Notes under the pieces: generated by a model | The model's database searches: none | What the model was told of the DNA's origin: nothing | What the model saw: the letters and a program-made list of their open reading frames with translations, nothing else | Shown here: positions 1 to 13,200 of the stretch, one piece after another | Position numbering within the stretch: the first letter of the stretch is position 1 | How the letters are laid out: every line of letters starts with the position of its first letter | Source: Onchocerca lupi | Lineage: Eukaryota; Nematoda; Chromadorea; Rhabditida; Onchocercidae | Assembly: GCA_028564675.1 (NCBI GenBank) | Contig: JAOVVO010000451.1 | Coordinates: 1-64,000, forward strand | Length of the DNA stretch: 64,000 nt | Reading direction: 5' to 3' | Position numbers and translations under genes: made by a program

Positions 1-1285
1 TTATTTCCAATTTAAACTGTTCGATCCTCATAAGTGACTGGCAAGAAATAATAAAGTGATGATTTAAAGGAAAATGTTTGCTATTGATTCGGTGAGGAAT
101 AGAAAGCAGACAACTCGAATTAATTAATTGTTACTTTATTGAAAGTAAATTAATGAACTCTTTATTTGTCATATCACAAATTTATAGGCTGAAGCAACAG
201 AAAAGTAATTCAAACTAATTGTCTCATTAATATTTTCCATTCTTATCAATCTCTCTTTCATCTCTCCCTTTTTCACTTATCTTCTGATCTATTTCAATCA
301 AATTGAAATAATCCTTCAGACAATTAATCCATTTCTGTATAGTTAGTCGTTCAAAGAGCTCTGGAATTTTCCAAAATATTTCAAGATTTCAGTTTTTTTT
401 TTTTTAAGGAAGAGAAGATCTCACAAATGTACTGATTCAGTTTTCATTTCTCTGTTTATCTTTTTTTTTTTTTTTGGAAAAAGTAATTACTTCGCTAATT
501 GAAAACGAATCCGAAATGATTACTGTTTCTGAAAAGAGGAAGGAAAGGAAGCGAGAAATCCGTGTAGAGAATTGATATGTTTGTGTAAATAAAACAAATT
601 TTTAGTATGAATTTTTTTTTTTATCTTTAAAATTAGCTGGACCCCGGCCATGCGAAACATGGTCAATCAAGCTAGTCTGTATAAATAAAAGTGTAAATGT
701 TCGTTTATTCAAAATCTTACATCTCCGAAAGTTCCTAAACACGCTCCATTTCTGTATGAAAATATGCGCCCATTCGAATGCAGCGTTATATTAAATTTCA
801 AATCAATCGATGAAGAATTGAAACGTGTTGTGTGAAAATGAACAACGAACATTTACATTTTTATTTATATTGGTGAAATCAGATACAAGCATAAAATAAT
901 TGATTGTAATTGTGAATTATTCCATTTCGAGCGTATAACATCAAAATTTTTTACATAAAGAATTACTTTATGTTCATATCTAATTTTTTTACTTAAATTC
1001 ATACTCATATATTAATAATTTTATGTCGCATTGATAATTATCATACTTAATTCATATAAACATCTATTTCATGTTCATATATTTTAATTAAATTTCATGT
1101 CCATGTATAGTAATTATCACAAGAAGCGAAAGGTAGTAGCGGGAAAAATAATGGCAAATGTATTATTAATTATCGAAAAGTTTCATCAAATCATTTTAGC
1201 TTTATTTCCAATTAGCGAAATGTTATTTTAATTTATATGGCTAATCTCATGATATTACGTTGCGAACAAATATAACATCGTTGTT
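1..1285. other. 5' flank of the DOCK gene
   Basis: No coding exon is visible in this stretch. It is AT-rich with several T tracts and carries one copy of a small inverted-repeat element at 681-868, listed separately. The likely start codon of the DOCK gene follows at 1286, so the promoter and 5' UTR should lie here, but I see no motif strong enough to mark a transcription start or a trans-splice site. Confidence 0.5.
681..868. repeat. MITE-like element with 25-nt inverted ends
   Basis: Positions 681-705 are the reverse complement of 844-868 with one mismatch (core AAATGTTCGTT / AACGAACATTT). The body, around 770-830, contains CATTCGAATGCAGC followed by an AATTTCAAATCAATCG stretch. That body recurs twice inside a DOCK intron at about 11225-11330 and 11405-11524. 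The size (about 190 nt), the terminal inverted repeats and the lack of any ORF fit a non-autonomous DNA element. I cannot identify its family or a clear target-site duplication. Confidence 0.6.
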
Positions 1286-4200
1286 ATGTCATCACAAGGT
1301 ACTGGTGGACAGCGGTCATTCGCTTTAAAACGAAACAAGTAAATAAAATCATCAATTTCTTTCCTTTGCTTTTTTGCAACTTTTTGATGGAATTTCAGAA
1401 AATTGACTGAGATTTTTTAAACGATTATTATTGTTCAAAAAAAGAAGTTAGTATTTTTATCTTAAAGCATTAACACTCCTTTTTTTTCCTTTGGCATTCT
1501 AGAGACATTTTCGGAAAGTACAGTTTGGTATTTTTTTTTTTTTTTATGTTTGTTTGCAGAATGACTGCAGCTGATGTACGTCGACATATCATGACAGGAA
1601 GTTTACTACTGCATCCACAAAATGCCATGCAAATGGATGCAACAGATACTAGTCCTCAAACGGTTAGTTTTCGTTATATCATTCAGTTAAAACAGTCTTA
1701 GATGATATTATCATTCTTAAAGCTGAAATCTTCTGCATAAAATTGTGCCTGAAATCTCACTGAAAGTTATGAAATTGTAATTGAAACGCATATATTAAGG
1801 AGATTTCTATTCATTAAAATAAAATAATTTTACAGGTGAATAATGAATTCATTGACAATCCATTATTATTGTGAGAATTATGCAAATTTATGTGTTAGTA
1901 TGTTAGGCATTTATTGCGGATCATTAATTATCACAAAATTTTAGTTTGGCATAAATAAAATATAATATGGAAGTAACTGAGAGTATAATAAGAATATTTA
2001 TTTTTAAATTAAGTCATTTCCTCATTCAGATGTAATCTGTTGATAGTTAAAATTCAAGCAGCATAAATAATGATTGCGTGATAGCAAATAAGGATTAAGG
2101 CTGAAACTAAAAGAGTCCTTTTTCATGGAATCAATTGAAAGAAAAAAGAACATCAAAATTCGACATGGAGCATATTTTCTTTCTTGATTTTCAGATCAAT
2201 TTGATTGAGATAGTTGAACCAATGGATGTGGAAGATATATTGTCTCAACGGAAAAATAACCCTTCCATGTACGAACATATTACAAATAATAATTTGAGAA
2301 GGTCTGCGCATAATAACTTTCTACATATGTTTGCAAAAATACCTTTAAGTTCAAGAGTGTATTTCATAACAAACACTGAAATTGTATTTCGGAGCATTTG
2401 GTCGTTCTAATTCTTTCCATTATGTTTTCAGGGTGGCAGAATTCCCGGCTGATGATATTGAAGTTCGTTTGGTACATCGAGATCAGATTACGATCGAATC
2501 ACCTATTCCTTCAAATCTTTCAGGGTTTATTGATTTTTTCTGAATAACGGTCGAATTGATAGTTGAAGCTTTTCAAAACTATGAGTTTCAATAAAGATTT
2601 AATTCAATTACCATCTCATTAATTCAATTTCAATCACTGTTTCTAATTCTTTCGAATATGAATGCGGTATTAGCTGCTTTATTTAAATAACCTTTTCAGT
2701 GTCGATCCGTTAGTAAAAGATATAATACAAACATACAATGATAGTTTCTCTCTAGTACAACGAAAATACCTGCAATATTCAAGCGGTGAAGCATACACTC
2801 GATTACTAATGGAACGGCCGATCATTGCTCAAACGACTCCAAAGCAAATTTTTGAAGTGGATTCGGATCGATTTGTCGGACGGAGTGTTAGCACAGTGGT
2901 CGAAGATCAGGTGAAAAATCTTTAATAACCATAACTTTTTACCTATATGATTCCCTGTTGGTCGTAATCTTCATATTACTGTCGTTTTTATGAATACCTA
3001 AAGTTATAAGATTATGTGTGCAATGTACTCATTGAAGGTATTTAAAGAAAAAAGTTAGCTGAGAGAGCCGCATAGTATGGAAGAAATATTTTTAATTAAG
3101 ATTATTTTTAAAGTTTAAGGCACTTCAAATTTGAAACATAGTAATGATATTGCTTATTATAAGTGATTCGTATTAAATTGGATCGACATTTATTTTATTT
3201 ATTCATTCAAATGTAAATTCAATCTAATAAGCATCATTTCACAGAAAATGCTATTATCGATCTATAATATTTTTTTTTTAATTCGGTTTGCTAAACTGCT
3301 TAAAACTTTTGCAAATTCTGGAATTTTCATCAACTGATTGATAATGTTGTAGATTAATCTCTACATGCTGAAAATACAACTCTATTAAAAATAACTTTTT
3401 GGACGTAAATTCAACTTTCAACGCATTAGCAGGCCTTTTCAATTGTATAATGTCGATTAATTTTGATTTTTTTTCTTTATTTGCAATACTTTTGCATTAA
3501 ATTTGCAGCAGCTTATTAATTACTTGTATGTGAGGTAGATTGAAAAATTTTGATGTGAAATACTTTTTGTTATTCAAAAATATGATGGAATTTATTCTAT
3601 TCCTAATCATTGCAATATAGTTAAAAAAGGAATGGTTATTCCTGAAAAATTTACAGTCCAAACATTTGTTAGATTAACTTTTCTGTTCATAAACTTGAAA
3701 TATTTGTCAAATATTAGGTTGCAGACTTAGTATTTTGCTTGTTAAGATGTAAAAATAATTGCAACATTAGTCATTCATTTTACTTCTTAAATAATAATGA
3801 TAATTAATTATGTTTTCGTACATTATTATTTTTGCCGTAGTTAGGTGGAATAGAATTGATGTTTGATCTGAAGAAAAAGAAATCCAAGTAGTTTGAAATC
3901 ATGGATTTTGATATTAAAATTTCTCTTTTTTTTTTCTTTTTCTTCACATTTTTGATTAATATAATTTCGAATCGACAATAACAGATTGCAAAACGTGACT
4001 CATACGGCTCACATTATTCATCCGATTCGATGTGTACTGTTGGCTCATCATCCGGTGGAACGAATCGTGATGATATCTTGCGTGTACCTCAGCAGCTTCA
4101 TTCTTTGGCTAGTGATCCTACAGTGCCAGGTTTGTGGATTAAATTTAAAGGAGCAAAAAAGCCGGGATGGAAGATTAAGTTCATCGGCCATATTCGTGAT

Positions 4201-7200
4201 TATAAGCGTGGAAAAGTCTTTTTGATCAGTTTTGATCAGTTTCATGATTTTTGATCAGTTTCAGAATAATAGAAATTTTTCCGGTCTTTCGAAGTGGCAT
4301 TATTATCAAAGATGGTTAAGCATTCATTTTTGGAAATTTTTTGTCAAAATACAATTGAAAATATGCAGGTGTAGTGCAGCGTATTTCAAATGCACAACTT
4401 GATCAGATCAATGAGACTCGAAGACGGGCCCATCGACAAAATGCATTAATTAATTTACTCCCACCTCAGCTCGAAGTTTGTGCTATAAACTTGATTTTAA
4501 TTTTTATTTCATTTCCTAAAAGGAATGTTCTTTTGATAAAAATCTTGCTGTTTGTCCAAAAATATAAGCAAGTATCACCTTGCTAAACTTTTAGTCTAGA
4601 GTATGTGGTGAATCCATAAGAGGTTTTTTATAAGTGCATTCGAACTGGAAATCATATTTAATTAAACATAGCTAATACAATTGTTTAGGTCGATGTAATT
4701 GAACATCGAAGTGCAGCGCCATTCCCGGCTGAACATACGGGTCAGAAACTTTTCATTAAAGTTTTGCAGGTTAGTGGTTAAGCTTTCGAAATTTTACTTA
4801 TTTTAATTCACTTAATTTGATGGCATAGAGAAATTCCACATTGTTGTAATGCATTTCTTATTCTTTCTTCATTTGTATAGTCACTGGGAAATTAAAATCA
4901 GTTCTGAACTTATTGTTTTTTTTTCTTTTTGCTAGTAATATCTTCTGGAACTTTACAATGTGTGGATAAGAATTAAATTTTATTTCTTTAAGTTTTTTCC
5001 ATTTCTTATCATACAGTATTTACATTTTCTCTTGTTACTGGAATATATTTTCAATAAAAACTGAAACAAGCAGAGCTTTGGCAGGAATTTTTTTAATGAA
5101 GTTTATAGTTTTAAATTTTCAGTTAAATCTTGAACCTTCATTCGAACCAGTTTTTGGTACTATAACATTATATGATTTGAAAGAAAAGCAAAAGGTAAGT
5201 AATGGAAAATTATATTTTATTTTATTTAAAAAATTGTAAATCACTATTTTTCTGAATTTAAAAATCAACGTTGTCAATTAAAACTTTTAGGTATTTGTCG
5301 GCGCTATTTGAAAAACAAAAATTAGTTCTGGCTCTTAAAATCATTTAGGATTTCCTATTACTATCATTATCATTTGGGATTATTGCGAATCATTGAGGAT
5401 CAAAAACTACTGAGAATTGCTGAAGATCAAATGATCCATGAATTTCCAGATATCAGAGAATTTCTATTTTGATTTAAATGATGATTTGCTCCATGCAATG
5501 ATTTCGCAACGCGCTGATTGTGTGGATGAAGCAAGCAAATGTACACAGGCGGTTTTCAGTATAAGTCGACCATTGAACGATGTATTTATTGTCATCAAGG
5601 TAGAAAATATATAAATATCAATGAAGTCTAAGAATTCAACTGTGGGAATTCTTCGAAATTTTTGGATCTAAAATTCAAGTTTTCAGTTAGAAAAAGTGTT
5701 ACAACCATGCGAAGTAGCAGATGCATGCGAGCCATATTTGAAAGAAGACAAAAACAAAGAACGGTTGATGCAAACGGCACAGCAGTACTGTGAACGACTT
5801 GGTGCTTTTCGGATGCCACTTGGATGGTTTGCCATTGACTTGAATCAAATCCTTAATGGATCACATCATTCGGATAAGACGGAAGCATTAGCGGCAATGA
5901 TTGCAAGCTCTACTACTGGTGCTTTTTTTTTTTTAGATTGTCTTTGTGAATGATGAATTTCCTGAATATGATCATCTTGCGGATAGTTGAGTAAAGCGTT
6001 TTGAAATTATACAGTATTTTACAAGTTATTATTTTGATTGCTAAAAGTCCAGCCTTTTCGTCGAACTGGAATCAACGAAGTTGGTAAGATAGGATTCCTT
6101 CAAAATTTTTGGATAATCTTACTCCCTTTTTAGTTTCATTAATATGATTTTTAGCAATTGTTGCATTTGTAGGGCAAGATGTAGGAACAGCTTCAGCAAC
6201 AACACTCTTCGATGTAGAAAGTATTATCAGTATGGGTAAGTTAATTTTTCGTACTTTGGAAAGATTTAATATTTCTGAGGCATCAATTGGTTTCGTAAAT
6301 ATTATAATTTTTTAAGTTATATATGTTATATTTTTAATTTTTCGAAAGATTTAGATATGGAACTTTGTTGTGCGAGGTTTAAATTTAATTGAAATGATGA
6401 ATTAAGAAAGATCTTTCTTTCATATCGGATATCGAACTCAACTTCGGGAACTTTTCGTCGTGTGGGTAGTGGAACTTCGTCCGGTGCAGTTTTTGTAGGA
6501 ACGCAACAATCCAAAAAAAGTCGCACACCGTCGCAAAAACGTAAAATTTTTGGAGGGCTTCACCCGACTTTCTTACAAAATGATACAATTGCTATGGGAT
6601 TGGGTCTCGAAATTGAATCATTACTGAAAGATAGCGGATCTTCGTTCACTTCTTCAAATGGTTTACAGTCTCTTCTGCTGAATATTAATTCTTTCTTTAG
6701 ACAGGTAACTTGAACGATTCTGCTTACTAATGGCTTCTTGTATTATCATTTAGTCCACTAGAGTAGAGTTGTTAAGTTGTTAGGATGTGAATTTTATATG
6801 ATGTAATAAAATTTTGAAAGAATTAAAAAATTTCATGATGTCTATTATTCGAACATTAGTAATTGGCACTCAACAATAATGCATAGTAAGTATTATCAAA
6901 AATTATGATATCTATTATGATGTCAAATCTCTTAATGCAATTTTCATATGAAATTATACTTTTTTAGTTTAAATTTCATCATTTTCTATTTCTTGCTCAT
7001 TATTGATAGGAAGCAGAACGTCTGACCGATGAGGATCTCTGCAAAATGCTTGCGGATTGTCGAAAAGGTGGTTCTAAATTAGCTCGGTTGAAGACATTTC
7101 CAGTTACATTGAAAATAGAATTATCAAGTGGATGTGGTGAATCTTTAATGAGGTACCAATTTGGCTGATATTATATTTTTACTATTAGATATTCCTTCTA

Positions 7201-10200
7201 TAATCAATTCAGTTTTCAAGTTTTTTCTTTTTTGAAATTTTGTTCTGAAATGCATTGATTGAAAAGATAAAATTAAGAAATTATTCTATTCGAACAATTG
7301 AATTTCTGAAAATGAGCTAGAATTTGTATTTATGGATAGCACTTTTTATTATTCTTTTGAGAGTTTGAATTAGTCATTTAGATAAATAGTTGTTTAAGTG
7401 ATTTCATTCATTTTATATAATTCTATCCATTTTCTGGCTTACACCTGAACTTCTTCGTGTGCATCCATTCGTTTCTGGCAGTCCAACGGATATCGTCAAG
7501 GAAATCGTAGAATTCCCAAGTAAAGGCATTTATGCAGTAAATGCTATTTATAGGTAAGCTACCGAAAAAATACTCGAAATATACTACTCTAAATACTATT
7601 TACATTTTATGTTTTCGCTTTTAAAGCGGTGGTATCTTAGGAATCTTCTTTACGTTTATCCTCGATCAGTGAACTTATCCAATCGATCTGGTCCATCACG
7701 CAATATTGCTGTACATGTTGAATTGATGAGTGCGCAGGAAAAGCCAGTCTATGCTGTGTTTGGTAAATCTAGTGGGCCGAATATCAATTTTTCCGCAGAT
7801 ACTGCAGTTTCCTATCACAACAAGTAATTGTTGAAATGTCTTTCAAGGAAATTATAGATAATTAAATTATAATAAAAGAGAGATGAAATTTGTACTTAAC
7901 AAACGAAACAAGTAAACTGTTATAAGAGATATAGATATTCTTCAGAGTAATTTTATCTTTTTTATTGCTTTGTTAAGTCATGTAAGATTAAATGAGTATG
8001 ATGTAACCTTGGTGATAATATTTGAAAAATTCAAAACCTAAATAGCTTATAAAGAATCCGAAAATTATCATCATTGGATAGTGCATTTGGCGTTATATTA
8101 TTATTCCATCATTTATTTTCGGTGGTTGCACGACATTTGAGAAAAAGCTTAATGAGTGATGGTAATGATTGAATGGAAAAACTTAGATGAAATGTCATGA
8201 TATACTTTTTTATAGTACAAACAATACAAGTAGTTGTTTTCTAGATTTTAAAATGAAATTTTTTAATTTTAGGACTCCCAGTTTCTATGATGAAGTAAAA
8301 ATCAATTTGCCGGTTGACTTAAACGATGGCCATCACATACTATTCACTTTTTTCCATATTACTTGTAAACCAAACAAAGTTGGCGATGAGGTAAAAATAC
8401 CCATAGGGTATTCATGGATTCCGTTGCTCAAAGATGGACGATTGCAAACTGGTGAATACACTTTACCAATTGCATTAGAACAATTACCACAAAGTTACGG
8501 ATATCTCTCACCGAATGTCAATTTACCAAATGTTAAATGGTTGGAAGGACACAAACCTCTTTTTGATGTTAAACTTGTGGCTGTTACTACAGTTCATACA
8601 CAGGTAAGATTTGCTTGTTCCAATATTTTAGTATTTTTGTTTATTAATAATTCGTTTAGCTAATTTAGTTTGTCATCCCAAAAACGATTAGGTCATTCTT
8701 TTTTTCATAAAGAAAAATATGAACCCAGTCTTGAATTTAACCATTATTTTCAGGATTCTCATTTGGACAAATTCTTGCTTGCTTATCAGTCGTTAGGCAT
8801 AAACGATAAGAAGAATCCACCTGTATCGGAAGCTGATTTGAAAGATGCAATACGAAGTATCATAAAAGCTCGTCCAGAACCAATGGTCGCTTTCCTGTAT
8901 GTTATATTGGATAAACTGTTGGCTTTAATTGCAAATCCTCCATATACAGGTTCGTTTGATTTATTTCGTCATTCTCAGTATATGTATTTTTGATATTAGA
9001 ATTAATTTAAGCTGTTTTCTAAACTAAGATATTTATTTTACCAATTATAAAGATAAATATTAATCGATATACCCTGCAATATGTCTTCTAGACTTACATA
9101 AAGTTTCAATCCTTCCATTTTTCGACATTGTCATATAACTACCATACTCTTGACACTATAAGGGAATTCATTTTAGATTAAATAATTCAATGCTTTTCAG
9201 ATGTTTAAATTTATTTTTAATGTCGGTTTTTTATAGTGTCAGTGTCAGTTATATGCTTTGAAGTGCTTGGACAACTTGTTAAAATATGTACCGTTCTCTT
9301 GAATAGCTTCCGCGATGCCCATGGTCGCAGTTCACTCCTCACAACCTATATACATTACCATAAAATTGCCCTCAAAGGTTTACTAAAGATTTTATTTGTT
9401 TTTTGTTTATTAATTAGTAACGTAATTAACAGTGACATTACTTATAACAAGTTAAGACAATATCAGTGTAATTAACGCTTACTTAATGAAATTTCGTAAG
9501 ATTTAGAAACTTCATTTGTTCAACCGAATAGCAGTAAAAGGGAGCCGAAATCGGAAGATGCATCACGAATGCTTACTTCACCGGAAAGCAAGCAGTTGCT
9601 CGATATTATAAGTAAGTGAAGCTAATTTTAATTTATTTGGTAAACATTCCTCAAATGATTTTCTTTTTCATTGAGAATTATTTATATATAAGGTTTTCAA
9701 ATTAAAATTTTAATGATTTACTTGATATAATTGATATTTTTGTCGAAATTAGCATATACAATAATCACGTCAGACTGTTAATTGATTCGAAGACTCATTT
9801 TTATTTCAATGTTTTGTGGTTATATCAAAAGGACATTTGCATTATTTCAACATTGTTCCAAAAAAAAGGAACTTGTGAAAATCGGCCAGTAAATAAAATG
9901 AACTGTTTTTTTTCTTTCCTTTTTTTTTTTTTTTTTTTTTTTTTAAGGAGAATTTGAACGAACAAATTACATGAAAGCATCTGTTGAAGGTGACTACGTA
10001 TCAAAAGCATCAAAAAAGGTTATGCAGTGTACTTTTGACTATTTTCCGTAAAGCAGTACTGCAATGTCTAAGTTGTGAGGTGATGTCAAAATTCAGCTTT
10101 AGCTGAGAAAAATTAGATTTAAACAATTAAAATGATGAAGTGGCCAATTCTGAATCATATGGGCTATTATAGAGTAATAAAAACATTTTTCAAAAAATAC

Positions 10201-13200
10201 AATTAATTAGAATGGCTTATGTTGAAATCGCAAACGTAATTGAATTGGTAATTAAATGGCGATTCTTATTTTACCAAATTTCCATTGATAGTTTTAGAAT
10301 CGTTTCATATATCTCGACTCTTTCAGTTGATGCACGAAGAATTAGCACTGCAATGGGTAATCAGTAGTGGTGCAGCCCGAGAAATGGCATTTCTTAATTC
10401 TTGGTTCTTCCTTGAGCTTATGGTTTGTTTTCAAGTTTTTTGAATTATTGGTTATGCAGAATTATTTACATTTTCATAAAGTAAAATTAGGCTTAAGCAA
10501 TCGAATTGTACCTTTAATCTGTGCGTAAAAAGTTCAAATCTCCGAGTTAAGATAATATGAGATAATTCAAATTTGGAATTTTATTTTTCATTTGTAGTAC
10601 ATTTTATAGGTTAAATCTATGGCAGAATATTTATTTCTTTCAAATCGTTTGTATTTACCACGCAAGCTTCGCTTTAGTGAAGCCTTTATTCAAGATCTGA
10701 ATGTTCTTTCTCAGGCTATCGTTAGTGAGGTGATCCAAAGAATTGCGAAGGATCCAAGACAGGTAATATCATGGTAGTTAATTGTTGATACGAACGATTT
10801 CTGTCTATCAAAAAATAAAATAATTGTAAAACACATATATGATAATAATTAATGATAATAAGAAAAAGGACGAAACGAAACCTCTTAATATGCGTCTGTC
10901 ATCAGTGTACTACTGAAAAGATTAAATTTATGTACTTCAGTCACAGTCAATTAGTACTTCATGGGCTTATTTCTTACGTGATTGCTTTTCATTGATGGAT
11001 CGGACCTTTGTGATGACATTGATCAGAGAGTTTAACCGCGAAATTGCTGCTAAAATAGGGTAACTTTTGTATGAATCCTTTTTCCAAAAATATAAAAATT
11101 TGATCAGTTTTCTGAATTTTATGATTCTCCTTGTTATTTTGGTATTATCAATAACAAAGTAAATTAAAAAATTTTCGGGCTGTCTGGAGTTGGTCACTCC
11201 AGCTAGTCCGAAAGTTTTTAAAAATGTGTCTTATTCGTATGAAAACACACGCTTGTTCGAATGCAACTTTGTATTGAAATTTCAAATCAGTCGGTAACGA
11301 ACTTCAAACAGTGTATAAAAATGAATACAGAAACTAGGCGTGGTCAAAAAATTCAGTCTGCTCATTTCCTGTCAAAGGTGTGATAGGTTTGAAAAAAAAG
11401 AGATATATCTAAATGGAAACAAGCGCCTATTTGAATGCAACATTACATCAAAATTACAAATCAATCGGTGAAGAACTTGAAAGTTGTGTGGCAAGTAACA
11501 ATGAACATTTACATTTTTATTTATGAGGATGATTGATTATTCGGAAAGTCGATATTAAAGTTTTTTGAGATCCATATACGGTTCTTTTTGACCCGGGGGG
11601 ATTTGGTAAATAGTACGATCGGACGCAAATGGACTGCAAAAATATCTTGTCCGGCATAATCATAATCATTGGCTTTTATATGTCAAGAATTTGATGATTA
11701 ATATTTCTTTATCTTCTTTTTTTTTTTTTTTTTTTTCAGTAACTCTACCGAATCGTGCATAGTCCCGACTCTTATGCTAATTAAGTTGGACTTTCTGCGT
11801 ATTATCGCTTCTCATGAACATTTCATTATTTTGAATTTGCCGTTTTGTTCTACTAATCTGCAGGGTATGTCAACGAGCCATTCCGGTGGATCATTTCATG
11901 TGAGTTTTAGATTTCATAGAGTTTATTGTTTTTCATAACTATATCACTTTCCCTCTCTGTTTTTAATCACTTCGATTTTCAGTCAACAGCATCGGCATTT
12001 TCATCCAATTCGGAAGTTAGTTCTAATTTATCTACGTCCTTACATCATTCTTCTTCACAGATCCAATCTTCGAGCCCAGGAAATTCAAGTATCAGTAGCA
12101 GGTTGATGTAATTTCTTGAAATCAAAAATTTTGAATCCCAAAAGTCCATTTTTGGATAAATTTTCGAAGTTTTCCATTTATTTGTTCATGTTACAAAAAG
12201 TAATCAATTATTCCACATAACCTTATTTAATTTATTTTTAGGTCTTCAAATCAAACAAATGAATTGCATGGTACAATTGGATTAGCAGAGCTAACAACTG
12301 AGTTTCGTTCACAACATTTCCTAATTGGGCTTGCTCTTGCTGACCTGGCTTCTGTTCTTGATACATCACATACTGTGCTTCATTCACGGTTAGTTCACTT
12401 CAGTTTGAGTTGAAGATTCGCTCTAATTTTGATTATCTGTTAGAAGAAGCATGTTCTATTATATCATGCTTATACCATTCCCATTTAATCTCTAAAACTC
12501 GGTCATATTATTTTACATTTGCAATATTTTAATTAAGGAGGCAAAAATGCATATGCAATATCTTAATTATAAGAGAAAAATTATAATTTCGGAACAATTT
12601 CCAGTGCTATAAGTCTTATTCGTAATTTGCTGAGTAGCCATGAATTGGATGCTCGACTTCTTGATATTACTGTGAAAGCAAGAGTGGCATCGTTATATTT
12701 ACCAATAATCGGTATTGTTTTGGATGCGTCCGCTCAATTGCATGATCCTTATTCGAAATCTTGCAATGTTAACTGTGAAATTTCTACATCCGCTTCTAAT
12801 GGGTGAGCTATCAATTTTGCGAGAATCTTTCGAAATTTATCGTATATAAAAATTTCCAAAATTTAAGAAAGATTTTAATATTTTTAACACTTTTAAACTA
12901 CAGTTATGCAACGGAAATGGATAACGGACCATTTATCAACGATAAAGTTATGCTTATAATTGGTGGTATGAATTTTTCGCCACCTTGTTCACCTCAGACC
13001 GAACGAAAACATATTGGTTTAGTGCGACCATCACTTTCATTGGAAAATACACGTCAGGTGATAATTTTCATAAAACATATATATGATAGGTGAACTGAAT
13101 CAGTTTGAATTTTTCAAATTTTACTATTTTCTCAGTTCTCATTTAGCTGTTAGCATGTTTCTGCTGGGTGCTGAAAAATATGGAACGGTCATCTTTGCGC

